Source: an uncultured Pseudomonadota bacterium (lineage in GTDB: Bacteria > Pseudomonadota > Gammaproteobacteria > Ga0077536). From it: 64,000 bases of DNA. The translations under genes were made by a program, and so were the position numbers. The stretch spans positions 1 through 64,000 of the forward strand of contig CAIKBL010000013.1 in NCBI GenBank assembly GCA_903825645.1, in the 5' to 3' direction. Positions 18,613 to 26,874 of the stretch are shown piece by piece; position 1 is the stretch's first letter, and each line of letters opens with the position of its first letter. Below the pieces are notes generated by a model, which was not told where the DNA came from, did no database searches, and saw nothing but the letters and a program-made list of their open reading frames with translations.

Positions 18613-19407
18613 TCAAATGTCGTCTGCGTACTGTGCGGGACGGCCTTCTTGAAAGGCTGCAATCCCTTCCTTGAAAAAGCCGGCACTGGCACACAGGATT
18701 TGTCCGCGATCTTCGAGCGCAACCGCCGCTTCGAGTCCCGGTGCATCCACCGCCAGCCGGAGTCCTTCCTTAGTCAAGCGCAACCCCATGGGCGAAGTTT
18801 TTAACATCTCGTTGGCCATGGCCCGCCCGGCCTCCGCTAGGCCCTCAGGGCTGACCACTTCCGAGACGAGACCGACCGCCAGCGCGCGGGACGCGCCGAT
18901 GAATCGCCCGGTCATCATGAGCTCGGCCGCAATCGATTGGCCGATTGCCCTGGGCAAGAAATAGCTAATGCCCACGTCGCACCCGGTGAGCCCGACCTTG
19001 ACCATGGCAACATTCATTTTGACATTGTCGGCGACAATCCGGACGTCACTCGCCAAGGCAAATGCGAACCCGCCGCCCGTGGTCGCCCCATGCGCGAGAC
19101 AGATAATCGGCTGTGGGCAGCGGCGCATGCGTAGAAAGACCTCGCTGACTTGACGCTGGACCTGCATACCGGCCACGGGCCCTGCACTGACCCCGTCAGC
19201 TTCTTTTAAATCGTAGCCCGCGCAGAAAACGCGTCCCGCGCCGCGCAGGATCACCACGCGCACGGCTGCACTGCGCTGCAAGCCATCAAAATAGTGCTGG
19301 AGCTCGTCACACATCAGTGGATTGATCGTGTTGAGGCGCTCGGGACGATTCAGGGTCAGCCAGTCGATGGCGCCTTCGTGGGTGATGTCAATCGTCTGAT
19401 AAACCAT
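18613..19407 (-). CDS. enoyl-CoA hydratase/isomerase family protein
   Basis: The 264-residue crotonase-fold protein starts at ATG 19407 (MVYQTIDIT), with CGGAG upstream; the frame is open further upstream but without family sequence. It has FCAGYDLKEADG and the second oxyanion-hole region ICLAHGATTGGGFAFALASDVRI. It hydrates an enoyl-CoA or isomerises its double bond. As first gene of the run leading to badH- and badI-like genes it would fit the BadK (cyclohex-1-enecarboxyl-CoA hydratase) step. Catalytic acidic residues were not assigned. Confidence 0.83.
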   Translation of the reverse strand: MVYQTIDITHEGAIDWLTLNRPERLNTINPLMCDELQHYFDGLQRSAAVRVVILRGAGRVFCAGYDLKEADGVSAGPVAGMQVQRQVSEVFLRMRRCPQPIICLAHGATTGGGFAFALASDVRIVADNVKMNVAMVKVGLTGCDVGISYFLPRAIGQSIAAELMMTGRFIGASRALAVGLVSEVVSPEGLAEAGRAMANEMLKTSPMGLRLTKEGLRLAVDAPGLEAAVALEDRGQILCASAGFFKEGIAAFQEGRPAQYADDI

Positions 19408-19513
19408 ACTGAGGCTCCGATGAAAGTCGAGAGATGAAAGCGTGTTCGCCCCCAAAGTGGTGTTCGAGCATACCATGCGGGGTTCGTATCCCGGCAGCGT
19501 CCCCGCGTCATTA

Positions 19514-20596
19514 CTATGCGGCGGAAGGGGCGCTCCTTCCACGCGTCTGATACTTAGTCCAGAGATGGCGGGTGAGCATTCCGGGCGGCATCTTGACCCA
19601 GTGTGAGCGCAGATAGAGGCCACGGAGCGCGCAGCGTTCCAGAAAGTTCGGGGGAAGTGCGGGTAAGAGCGTCTTTCTGATGGCCCAGTTCATCAGCGCC
19701 CTGAGCGGCCAGATGGGTGCCGCAGCCGACAGTGCGGCCATGATGGCCGGTGGTACCGCCGTCCCGAAGAGCGTGTGAGCGGCCTGTAGGGCATAGTAGG
19801 TCGGGCGCTCGAAGTGGAAGGCGGTGGTTCGCGCCTCAAAAGTCGGCCAGAAATCAGGGATCTGTGCCGCAAAGTGACTGATGAGTTCGTGCACGTCGAG
19901 CACGTCCCGCCAGCAGTTGGCGAATTCACCGCCGTAAAAGCCATGGACGATGCTGTGAAGCACCATGTCGGCTGGAGCCAGTATGCGCAGACGAGAGCCC
20001 GGCAGCGGTAATGAGGCAGAGATCAAGGTGGCAGCGTCCGGACATAATCTCGAAGTTCGGGGCAGAATATTGTGATGGAGATCAACGACTGCGCCCCGTG
20101 TTGTATGCACTAATGGGGGCAGCTCGTGCATCCATTCGCGATAGTAACGCTCGTCATAGCTGGAGTGGGGTTGGGACCGCCAACCATATTCCTTGAGCGC
20201 GGTCTCGGCTTCTGCTAGTCGCTCCTGCGGGACGAGGATGTCGACATCGGAGAGCATGCGTGCTGTTCCCGGTGGGAGCTCTGCTAGTATGTAGGCAGCC
20301 CCTTTCAGTAGCACGACTGGGTAGTCTTGGTCGCGGAGTGCATGATCGATGCGATCGGCTTCCCAGCGCGCCATGCGCACGCGCTCTTGCGCCCGCAGGT
20401 GTTCTGACCAGAGGTGATTGCGAACCGGTTCGATTAGCTGTGTCAGCGTCCCTCGGGCTTCGAGCTGTGCGTGCCACCGACCGGCAAGGCCGTGGATTCG
20501 GCCGAGCGCTAGCATCCGTTCCCACTCGAAGACATTGAGTTTCAATAAAATCGCGACATGATCTAACTGGAAGGGCAGGGGCGGTAGGGGATACAA
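19514..20596 (-). CDS. nucleotidyltransferase family protein (NTP_transf_5 type), HPr-rel-A cluster
   Basis: The 360-residue protein has the large uncharacterised nucleotidyltransferase pattern: VVLLKGAAYIL, then the metal-binding DxD in MLSDVDILVP and a third acidic residue in VVDLHHNILP. The C-terminal half is helical. Relatives occur beside HprK-like kinases and PqqD-like proteins, including in some lasso-peptide clusters. It is divergent from the Tat-exported protein and faces a shared 200-base control region. The start is TTG at 20596; the next Met is at residue 28, so the N-terminus is uncertain. It may add a nucleotide or phosphate-bearing group to a peptide, lipid or sugar; no target is shown. 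Confidence 0.75.
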   Translation of the reverse strand: MYPLPPLPFQLDHVAILLKLNVFEWERMLALGRIHGLAGRWHAQLEARGTLTQLIEPVRNHLWSEHLRAQERVRMARWEADRIDHALRDQDYPVVLLKGAAYILAELPPGTARMLSDVDILVPQERLAEAETALKEYGWRSQPHSSYDERYYREWMHELPPLVHTTRGAVVDLHHNILPRTSRLCPDAATLISASLPLPGSRLRILAPADMVLHSIVHGFYGGEFANCWRDVLDVHELISHFAAQIPDFWPTFEARTTAFHFERPTYYALQAAHTLFGTAVPPAIMAALSAAAPIWPLRALMNWAIRKTLLPALPPNFLERCALRGLYLRSHWVKMPPGMLTRHLWTKYQTRGRSAPSAA

Positions 20597-20638
20597 GTCA
20601 ATATTCTTTACAAAAGGGGGCTATTGGTTACTTGGATT

Positions 20639-20656
20639 TGTAAAGCCAGCTTTACA
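20639..20656. promoter_or_regulatory. perfect 18-base palindrome, TyrR-box type (TGTAAA-N6-TTTACA)
   Basis: TGTAAAGCCAGCTTTACA has perfect 8-base arms around CA. It matches the known TyrR/PhhR consensus TGTAAA-N6-TTTACA. Its centre is about 120 bases upstream of the start site expected from the sigma-54 promoter at 20742, the right distance for an enhancer-binding protein site. It could equally act on the divergent nucleotidyltransferase gene. Confidence 0.6.
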
Positions 20657-20741
20657 CAATGGACGACACTAACCTAACCTGAAACCCGGTCCAAAAAAAG
20701 ATCTCGAGCAAGATCAAAAAATTAGCCCTTACAAAAAAAAT

Positions 20742-20757
20742 TGGCACGTTTTTTGCT
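20742..20757 (+). promoter_or_regulatory. sigma-54 promoter of the Tat-exported protein gene
   Basis: TGGCAC, five bases, then TTGCT: the -24 GG (20743-20744) and -12 GC (20755-20756) are ten bases apart, a perfect match to the RpoN consensus. Transcription would start near 20768, leaving a leader of about 25 bases with the ribosome site CCAGGAG before the ATG at 20793. Confidence 0.85.
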
Positions 20758-20792
20758 TATTTATTTGCATCAAAGTGCGCCAGGAGTTGAAG

Positions 20793-21497
20793 ATGGAAAC
20801 CAACCACGAATCCTCTCAGTCCCCGTCTGAGCCCTCGACCGGTACCACGCGACGAGGATTTTTGAAGGGCACGAGCCTAGCGCTTCCTGCCATTGTCACG
20901 CTTCACTCGGGAGCGGCGCTCGCAAATAGTAGTGCAGCCGCGAATTGTACGGCGGCCTTGTCGAGCTACCCAGTGTGTTCCGTTGCGCCAACCAACGGTA
21001 CTTTGTTGCGTATACAAACGCACTGTTTAAGGGCCATTGAAGTCAAATCCAGCCTACCCGGTGGTACGAGTCTTAGTACGTCCAACGTTACGACATACTA
21101 CCAAGTGAGCCCGAACTCAGGCGCCGCCTATTTTCTTGGCTTCACGGGCCAAACGTCCGGCACCCCAGCCTGGCGCTCCACCGGAGACGGGTCTCTAGTC
21201 GCCGTTGACGCCAATATGATTGAGGCCATGAATTATTTTTATTATGGCTCACTGACCCAGCCAGACATTTCAACTGCACCCAGTTACCAATCAGATACAG
21301 GTTCTACAAGCGCCCTACCTGGGGCCGGCGCTTATTGCGATTCGAGCGGTACTGGTTATGCCGTGTGTTGGATAAATACGAATGGTGCGATTACGGACGT
21401 GGGCGCAGGCGCAGCGGCTACCTCAGGCGCCATTGTTATCAGCTATCAGGGTGGGTGCTATACATCCATTTTTGGCGGCACCCTGCCCATTGTCTGA
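20793..21497 (+). CDS. Tat-exported protein of the HPr-rel-A cluster, unknown function
   Basis: The 234-residue protein starts at ATG 20793 with AGGAG at the right distance; a GTG at 20775 lies upstream of that site. A hydrophilic Ser/Thr-rich leader leads to the twin-arginine signal TTRRGFLKG, a hydrophobic stretch and a likely cleavage after ALA (SGAALA-NSS). The mature part is Ser/Thr/Gly/Tyr-rich, with six cysteines (for example SYPVCSVAP, GAYCDSS and GGCYTS), suggesting disulfides in the periplasm or outside. I do not recognise the fold. It is first in a run with PqqD-like and HprK-like genes and has its own sigma-54 promoter, so it may be the substrate of that system. Confidence 0.85.
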   Translation: METNHESSQSPSEPSTGTTRRGFLKGTSLALPAIVTLHSGAALANSSAAANCTAALSSYPVCSVAPTNGTLLRIQTHCLRAIEVKSSLPGGTSLSTSNVTTYYQVSPNSGAAYFLGFTGQTSGTPAWRSTGDGSLVAVDANMIEAMNYFYYGSLTQPDISTAPSYQSDTGSTSALPGAGAYCDSSGTGYAVCWINTNGAITDVGAGAAATSGAIVISYQGGCYTSIFGGTLPIV

Positions 21498-21501
21498 TGA
21501 G

Positions 21502-21783
21502 ATGAAGCGCTGGCAGGTCAACTCGTTGGCCCCGCTTGTTCTGCATACTTGGGGAGCGGTATCTTTTGTGTACCACCGCGAGTCCGGGCAGACGCACTTC
21601 ATCAACGCGTCTTGCCGCCAAATTCTGGAGCTCATTGCTGAACAATCGCTCACGACGATACAGGTACACGAACGTCTTCTGGAACATCACGGAATCGATG
21701 AAGATTCCGATCTGCAGGAAGCTGTGATTACGGTCATCCGGTTGCTCGAAGGCTTGGGCGTGGTGGTCGCCTGCGGTGGATGA
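21502..21783 (+). CDS. PqqD-like protein of the HPr-rel-A system
   Basis: The 93-residue protein starts at ATG 21502 (MKRWQVNSLAP), four bases after the stop of the exported protein; the upstream open frame is a shadow of that gene. It has the small winged-helix PqqD fold pattern: a strand ending in VYHRESGQTHFINASCRQILELI, then helices with LLEHHGI and a final VIRLLEGLGVV. PqqD-type domains bind leader peptides in RiPP pathways. Its 3' end overlaps the HprK-like kinase gene, so the two are probably co-translated. It is named as HPr-rel-A PqqD-like on context and pattern. Confidence 0.78.
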   Translation: MKRWQVNSLAPLVLHTWGAVSFVYHRESGQTHFINASCRQILELIAEQSLTTIQVHERLLEHHGIDEDSDLQEAVITVIRLLEGLGVVVACGG

Positions 21784-22711
21784 GGAAAATGCTCCGGCTT
21801 GGCTTCGCGATCTCCCGATAAGCGTCCTGCAGCGTCGACTCCAGCGGGGCTTGCGTTGCAAGGTGGGTCCGTTTGTCGTCTGCTTTCAAGGGCAGGAACG
21901 CTCCTTGGCAGAACGATTCCACGCACACTACCCCAATTATCCGCTTGTCGACGAGAACCGCTTCGCGGATGTCAAACTGCAAATACGCCGTAATCCGACT
22001 CTAGGTCGCCAGAGATGGACAACACGCGCCATTTCTCTGGAAGACGGGCGAGTTTTTACCACTTTCCCGGTAGCGGCAACGCTCGCCCATATTGAATGGA
22101 GCATGAACTGGGCGGTGGCGAATCGGTCCCATCATTTCCTTTCGCTTCACGCGGGGGTGATGGCGAATGAACATGGTGCGTTGATCCTGCCCGCGAACCC
22201 AGGGGCAGGGAAGAGCACGCTATGTGCCTACTTGATGCACCGCGGCTGGCGCTTGTTGTCTGATGAATTCACCCTGCTGCGCGACGCCAATCTGGCGGTT
22301 CATCCGTTTCCCAGGCTCATTCCGCTCAAAAACCGGTCCATCGACGTTATCCGTGAATTGGTTCCAGAAGCGCATCTGGCACCGCCTATACCCGGCACCC
22401 ACAAGGGGACGATCTCTCATCTGCGGCCACCCGATGTACACCTCCGTGCCATGCACGAGACGGCGGTGCCGAGACTGATGATCTTCCCGAAGTACACGGC
22501 GGGCGCGAAGTTGTCGATTAGCCCAGCCGCCCGTGCGGATTGTTTTGTGCAGATTACGCAGAATTCTTTCAACTACACGCTCCGGGGAGAAGAAGGATTT
22601 CGGATGGCCGTGGCTCTGACGGAGCGCGTGCAGCCCTATCGGCTCGAATACAGCGATTTGCCAGAGGCGGCGCAGGCCATTGATGCGCTCATGCAGGAAG
22701 CTGCCGCCTGA
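21776..22711 (+). CDS. HprK-related kinase A
   Basis: The 311-residue protein starts at GTG 21776, overlapping the PqqD-like gene by 8 bases. The C-terminal half is HPr kinase-like: LHAGVMAN, P-loop PANPGAGKST (139-148), LLSDEFTLL with acidic pair D163/E164, and the downstream KGTISHLRPP. Classical HprK phosphorylates a Ser on HPr; related kinases phosphorylate the C-terminal Ser of lasso peptides. The N-terminal half (about 1-115) lacks the usual HprK regulatory sequence. With the nucleotidyltransferase and PqqD-like partner it matches the uncharacterised HPr-rel-A system. The target is unknown. Confidence 0.82.
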   Translation: MDEENAPAWLRDLPISVLQRRLQRGLRCKVGPFVVCFQGQERSLAERFHAHYPNYPLVDENRFADVKLQIRRNPTLGRQRWTTRAISLEDGRVFTTFPVAATLAHIEWSMNWAVANRSHHFLSLHAGVMANEHGALILPANPGAGKSTLCAYLMHRGWRLLSDEFTLLRDANLAVHPFPRLIPLKNRSIDVIRELVPEAHLAPPIPGTHKGTISHLRPPDVHLRAMHETAVPRLMIFPKYTAGAKLSISPAARADCFVQITQNSFNYTLRGEEGFRMAVALTERVQPYRLEYSDLPEAAQAIDALMQEAAA

Positions 22712-22727
22712 CGGCTGTCATCGATTC

Positions 22728-24356
22728 CTATTCTGCGCGTTGGCCTTCGGTACGGTAGCTTTCCAGATTTTGCCGCAGCTGCTTTTTATCAAACTTGCCA
22801 ACCCCCGTCTTCGGCAGTGCGGATAAGGCTATGAAGTCATCCGGCAACCACCATTTTGCGATGCCGTGTACGCTCAGATGGTGACGTAATTCCGCATCCG
22901 TGGGCATCGCGACAGTCTTGTCGAGTACCATGAAGGCGAGCGGGCGCTCGATCCATTTTTCATGGGGCGCACCTACTACGGTGGCTTCACGCACGGCAGG
23001 ATGGGCCATTAGGGCATTTTCAAGATCGACCGAGGAAATCCATTCGCCGCCAGATTTGATCAGATCTTTTGCCCGGTCCACCAGTCGTAGGACGCCTTCT
23101 TCGTTAACCGCCGCGATGTCGCCGCTCTTCCACCAGCCGTCGATGAAACTTTCCTGGCTGCGTGGCTCGTTGAGATAGCTCGTCGCGATCCACGGACCGC
23201 GAACGTAGACCTCACCCACCGCCTTGTCATCCCAGGGGATGGATAGATTTTCCTCATCAAGCACTTTCATTTCGACGCCGGGCACGGGAAGACCTTGACG
23301 TACCCGAATGCCGATTTTACCGTCGTCATCCAAGCTCTGCTGGTCGCGTTTGATACACATCGCAGTCGCCATGGGAGCACACTCTGTGGAGCCCCATGCG
23401 GTGAACACGACGACGCGGTGTTTTTCGAGGTAGCTTTTCATGACGGACGCCGGGGTCGCTGAGCCACCGAGTAAGAGTCCGCGCAGATTTTGGATCCGAT
23501 AGGGACGTTCTTGCAGTACGTTCAGCATATCGATGCCGACTGTTACCGCACCAAAGGCGAATGTCGCGTCATGGTCTTCAATCAACTTGAGGAGATCTTC
23601 GGCGTGCGGACGTTGGCCTGGGAAGACGAATTTCGCCCCCATCCATACGCCTGCAAACGGCAGGCCCCAGGAATTGACATGGAACATCGGCGCAATCGGA
23701 AGCAGGGTATCTTTCTCCGACACCGCCATGGTGTCGGCGTTGCAGAGCATCTGCGAATGCAGATAGAGGGCGCGATGGGAATAGACCACACATTTCGGAT
23801 TTCCCGTGGTGGCGGAGGTGAAGCACATCGACGCCGGGGCGTGCTCATCGACTTCGGGATATTCAAAATCCGGATCTCCGGATGCAATCAGATCTTCGTA
23901 TGCGTGGAGGGGGCTCAGCGTCGTGTTCGCGGGAACTTCGTCCGCCAGCATCACATAGGCCCGGACATGCTTGAGCAGCGGTGCGACGGCCTCGACCTGG
24001 GTGAGCAAATCGGGTGAGAAAAAAAGTGCGACGTCCTCGGCATGATTGATCGTATAGATCAGATGTTCGTCCGATAGACGCAAGTTTGCCGTATGCAACA
24101 CACGCCCCGCGCAGGGGACACCGAAATAGAGTTCGAGATGTTGATGGGTGTTCCACGCTAGGGTCGCGACTTTCTCGGCCGGTTTTACGCCCAGTTTTTC
24201 GAGCGCACTGGCGAGTCGACGGACACGCGCGCAATAGTCCTTGTAGGTGTAACGGAACATCGATCCATCATCCTGACGGGTCAGGATTTCGTTACGCGGA
24301 AAATACTTCTCGGGACGTTCAACGAGGCGTTTAAGATTCAGCGAATAGTCGGACAC
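22728..24356 (-). CDS. AMP-dependent acyl-CoA synthetase (long-chain fatty acid-CoA ligase type)
   Basis: The 542-residue ANL-family enzyme activates a carboxylic acid to its CoA ester via an acyl-AMP. It has the phosphate loop FTSATTGNPKCVVYSH, the AWGSTECAPM motif, W.KSGDIAAVNEEGVLRLVDRAKDLIKSGGEWIS (adenylate hinge) and a C-terminal KTGVGKFDKKQLR with the catalytic Lys. The start is GTG at 24356. It resembles medium/long-chain ligases used in alkane or steroid side-chain catabolism; chain length is not readable. It ends the long minus-strand run and converges with the HprK-like gene (16-base gap). Confidence 0.92.
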   Translation of the reverse strand: MSDYSLNLKRLVERPEKYFPRNEILTRQDDGSMFRYTYKDYCARVRRLASALEKLGVKPAEKVATLAWNTHQHLELYFGVPCAGRVLHTANLRLSDEHLIYTINHAEDVALFFSPDLLTQVEAVAPLLKHVRAYVMLADEVPANTTLSPLHAYEDLIASGDPDFEYPEVDEHAPASMCFTSATTGNPKCVVYSHRALYLHSQMLCNADTMAVSEKDTLLPIAPMFHVNSWGLPFAGVWMGAKFVFPGQRPHAEDLLKLIEDHDATFAFGAVTVGIDMLNVLQERPYRIQNLRGLLLGGSATPASVMKSYLEKHRVVVFTAWGSTECAPMATAMCIKRDQQSLDDDGKIGIRVRQGLPVPGVEMKVLDEENLSIPWDDKAVGEVYVRGPWIATSYLNEPRSQESFIDGWWKSGDIAAVNEEGVLRLVDRAKDLIKSGGEWISSVDLENALMAHPAVREATVVGAPHEKWIERPLAFMVLDKTVAMPTDAELRHHLSVHGIAKWWLPDDFIALSALPKTGVGKFDKKQLRQNLESYRTEGQRAE

Positions 24357-24425
24357 GTTCGGCCTCCCTCTAGGATTCTGGCGTGTCGACTATACGGAAA
24401 TTACCGACCAATCGCGTCGGTGAAT

Positions 24426-25190
24426 TTAGCGAAGGAGATAATGGCCGGCGGCGCCGATGCCGATGGCCACGACGGTGTAACGCAGCACCGTGGGTCGGAT
24501 ACGTTGCGCCAGGCGCCCGCCCATTGCCCCGCCACACAGCGCGCCAACGGCCATCACCCCGGCGAGGGGCCATAGGATGGGTGCAGCGATGACGAAGTAA
24601 ATTGTGGCCGCGAGATTGATGGCGAGCGAGAGCAACTGCTTGAGGGCGTTCAATCGGACCAGTGTATCGTTCAGGGTAATGCCGAGAGTGGCCAGCATAA
24701 TGACGCCGAGGCCTGCGCCGAAATAACCGCCATAGACAGCCCCCAAGGCAATGGGGAGCGTGGACCAGCGCTCATCGAGGTTTCCTGTGCCACGGCTCGC
24801 AAAACGTGTGGTTACCCACCGCTTGATGGGATCTTGTGCGGCCAGCAGGGCGGAGGCGAACAGTAGTAGGTAGGGAATAAGATTGCGGAACAGCTGTTCG
24901 CCGCTCACCATCAGCAGCAAGCCGCCCACGGCGCCGCCGAGTACTCCGGCCGGGATCAACCAGCGCAGCCGCGTTTTCTGATCTTGCAAATCCCGCCATT
25001 GCGCGCCGGCACCGGCGAGATAACCAGGGCATAGCGCCACGCTGTTCGTGACGTTCGCAATGATGGGCGGCACGCCTAGGGCGGTCAGCATGGGGAAAGT
25101 AATCAACGTCCCGCCACCCGCGATGGCATTAATCAGGCCCGCCGCGAGGGCGGCGAGTGCCGCCCAACCATAATCAAGCGCGCTCAACAC
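24426..25190 (-). CDS. TSUP family transporter (TauE/SafE type)
   Basis: The 254-residue protein has eight or so hydrophobic segments and the typical opening ALAAGLINAIAGGGTLITFPML, with the second-half repeat GAVYGGYFGAGLGVIMLATLGI. TSUP proteins export sulfite, sulfoacetate or related organic anions across the inner membrane. The start is GTG at 25190. It lies in the CoA-ester gene run; a link to sulfur chemistry is only suggestive. Confidence 0.88.
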   Translation of the reverse strand: MLSALDYGWAALAALAAGLINAIAGGGTLITFPMLTALGVPPIIANVTNSVALCPGYLAGAGAQWRDLQDQKTRLRWLIPAGVLGGAVGGLLLMVSGEQLFRNLIPYLLLFASALLAAQDPIKRWVTTRFASRGTGNLDERWSTLPIALGAVYGGYFGAGLGVIMLATLGITLNDTLVRLNALKQLLSLAINLAATIYFVIAAPILWPLAGVMAVGALCGGAMGGRLAQRIRPTVLRYTVVAIGIGAAGHYLLR

Positions 25191-25258
25191 CTCAGCCGTC
25201 CGACACTTGCGCGAAACCGCGCGGCAGTGATGAAGGTGGATACAGCGCGTTGATCATT

Positions 25259-25861
25259 TTAGGGGCCCTCGTTTACGACCAACACACGATGAACGAATGC
25301 ATACGTTAATGGCTCGGCCAGTCGGAATCGATAGGGTGTTCCATTGCGTTGGATCAAGGTGAGCTGCTCGCCGCTCAGCGCCTTGGCGACATGCCGAACA
25401 TCGCGCAGATCTGCAAACGCCAATGCGATGGACTCCACGATTTCGTCGCCGCGAACTCGACGATCTGAATCCGCCAACGACGACATCTCGCGGGGTGTCC
25501 ACACGAAACCCTGCGTCGTCCACAGCAGGTGTCCGGGACGGCGCGGCCGACCGGATAGCGTCGCTGAGCCGAGCCATATAGCGTCGTCAGGACCCGGCGC
25601 CCCGAGGTTTGCCACAGCGGTTTGAATCCAGACCAGGTGGCGCGCCGCGCCGCGTCGTGCCAGCAGACTCCAGACCAGACCCCAACCGATGAAAAGCAGG
25701 CACAACCAAGGGGTGGCTCGATTATGGCTTGCAGATCCCACAACGCCGAATACGCCGGCGCTGATAAAAAAAGGGATCCCGACGTGCCACCAGGGTCGCA
25801 GCATCGGTGCCGGCAGTGCCTGGATCAAGCTATCAACGCCGGGCTCCGCCAAGGGTTTCAA
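25259..25861 (-). CDS. hypothetical membrane protein
   Basis: The 200-residue frame probably starts at TTG 25861, which overlaps the TGA of the preceding quinone oxidoreductase gene (TTGA), suggesting translational coupling; the open frame upstream is the complement of that gene. Two adjacent membrane segments (HVGIPFFISAGVFGVVGSA and PWLCLLFIGWGLVWSLLA) are followed by a soluble C-terminal domain of about 120 residues with beta-rich sequence (HLLWTTQGFVWTPREM). I do not recognise the family. A Met 20 residues in is another possible start. Confidence 0.6.
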   Translation of the reverse strand: MKPLAEPGVDSLIQALPAPMLRPWWHVGIPFFISAGVFGVVGSASHNRATPWLCLLFIGWGLVWSLLARRGAARHLVWIQTAVANLGAPGPDDAIWLGSATLSGRPRRPGHLLWTTQGFVWTPREMSSLADSDRRVRGDEIVESIALAFADLRDVRHVAKALSGEQLTLIQRNGTPYRFRLAEPLTYAFVHRVLVVNEGP

Positions 25862-26874
25862 CGCGCGCCTTCCATGACGATGGCAATTCGACCAATGGCG
25901 CGGCGTCCGAGCACATCGGCCATCGCGGCCTGAAAGTCTTGCAATGGGTAGGTTGCCCCCACTACCGGATGGATACGTCCGGCGACGAACCAATCAAAAA
26001 GTTGTGTCATGTTGGCACGTACACGCGTCTCATAAACGTAACGCATATCCTGCGGGCTCCAGCCGTAGTACAGCCCCATGTTGAGACCGCAAACAGTCAA
26101 GTTCTTGACCAACAGCAGGTTGGCGGGGATCTGCGGGATCTCGCCGCCGGCAAAGCCAACCGGCATGATGCGACCTTCGGGGGCCATACAGCGGAGTGAT
26201 TGCATGAAGACTTCGCCGCCGACTGGATCGTAGACTGCATCGACGCCGCGTCCACCCGTGAGCGCGAGTACGCCTTCCCGAAAGTCGTGCGTCCGGTAGT
26301 TGATCGCATGATCGGCGCCGTGGGCGCGGGCAATCGCCAGTTTTTCGTCGGAACCCGCCGTCGCCACAACAGTGGCACCGAGGATTTTGCCAATTTCGAT
26401 GGCCGCGATACCGACCCCCCCGGTTGCGCCATGGACGAGCAACCAGTTCCCGGCTTTGACGTTCAGCAGATGTGGCCAGGTGAGTGCAGCCGCTGAGGTC
26501 GCGTACGAATTTGTGAAGGCAATCGCCTGCGGAAAAGGGAGTGAGTCCGGCAAGGCAAAAACGCTGACTTCTGCAACGCAGGTCTCTTCAGCAAGGCCGC
26601 CCCAGTCGAGCACGGCACAGACGCGATCGCCGACTTTGAAGCGTGATGTCTCTGCGCCGGTTTCGACGACGATGCCGGCCACCTCAGTGCCGGGCACAAA
26701 GGGCAGCGGTGGTCGCCGTTGATATTTGCCCTGGACAACCAAACTGGTCGCAAAACTGACGCCCGCGGCCCGCGTTTCAATTCTGACTTGGCGCGGACTC
26801 AGCACCGGACAGGGAAGCTCGGTTAGCTGAAGTTTTTCAAACGGCATCCACTCATGGACGAGTACACCTTTCAT
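25858..26874 (-). CDS. NADPH:quinone oxidoreductase-like MDR protein
   Basis: The 338-residue medium-chain reductase has the groES-like N-terminal domain (VPGTEVAGIVVETG) and a Rossmann domain with LVHGATGGVGIAAIEIGKILGATVVATAGS, followed by HGADHAINY. Zinc-binding cysteines of classical alcohol dehydrogenases are absent, as in quinone oxidoreductases. It uses NADPH to reduce a quinone or an activated double bond, perhaps a CoA ester. Its ATG overlaps the stop of the enoyl-CoA hydratase gene (ATGA). Confidence 0.88.
   Translation of the reverse strand: MKGVLVHEWMPFEKLQLTELPCPVLSPRQVRIETRAAGVSFATSLVVQGKYQRRPPLPFVPGTEVAGIVVETGAETSRFKVGDRVCAVLDWGGLAEETCVAEVSVFALPDSLPFPQAIAFTNSYATSAAALTWPHLLNVKAGNWLLVHGATGGVGIAAIEIGKILGATVVATAGSDEKLAIARAHGADHAINYRTHDFREGVLALTGGRGVDAVYDPVGGEVFMQSLRCMAPEGRIMPVGFAGGEIPQIPANLLLVKNLTVCGLNMGLYYGWSPQDMRYVYETRVRANMTQLFDWFVAGRIHPVVGATYPLQDFQAAMADVLGRRAIGRIAIVMEGAR

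Noticed and set aside
25995-26020. TTGGCACG sequence near 25995 as a second sigma-54 promoter
   Set aside because: The -12 TTGC element is missing at the right spacing and the site lies inside the quinone oxidoreductase gene.
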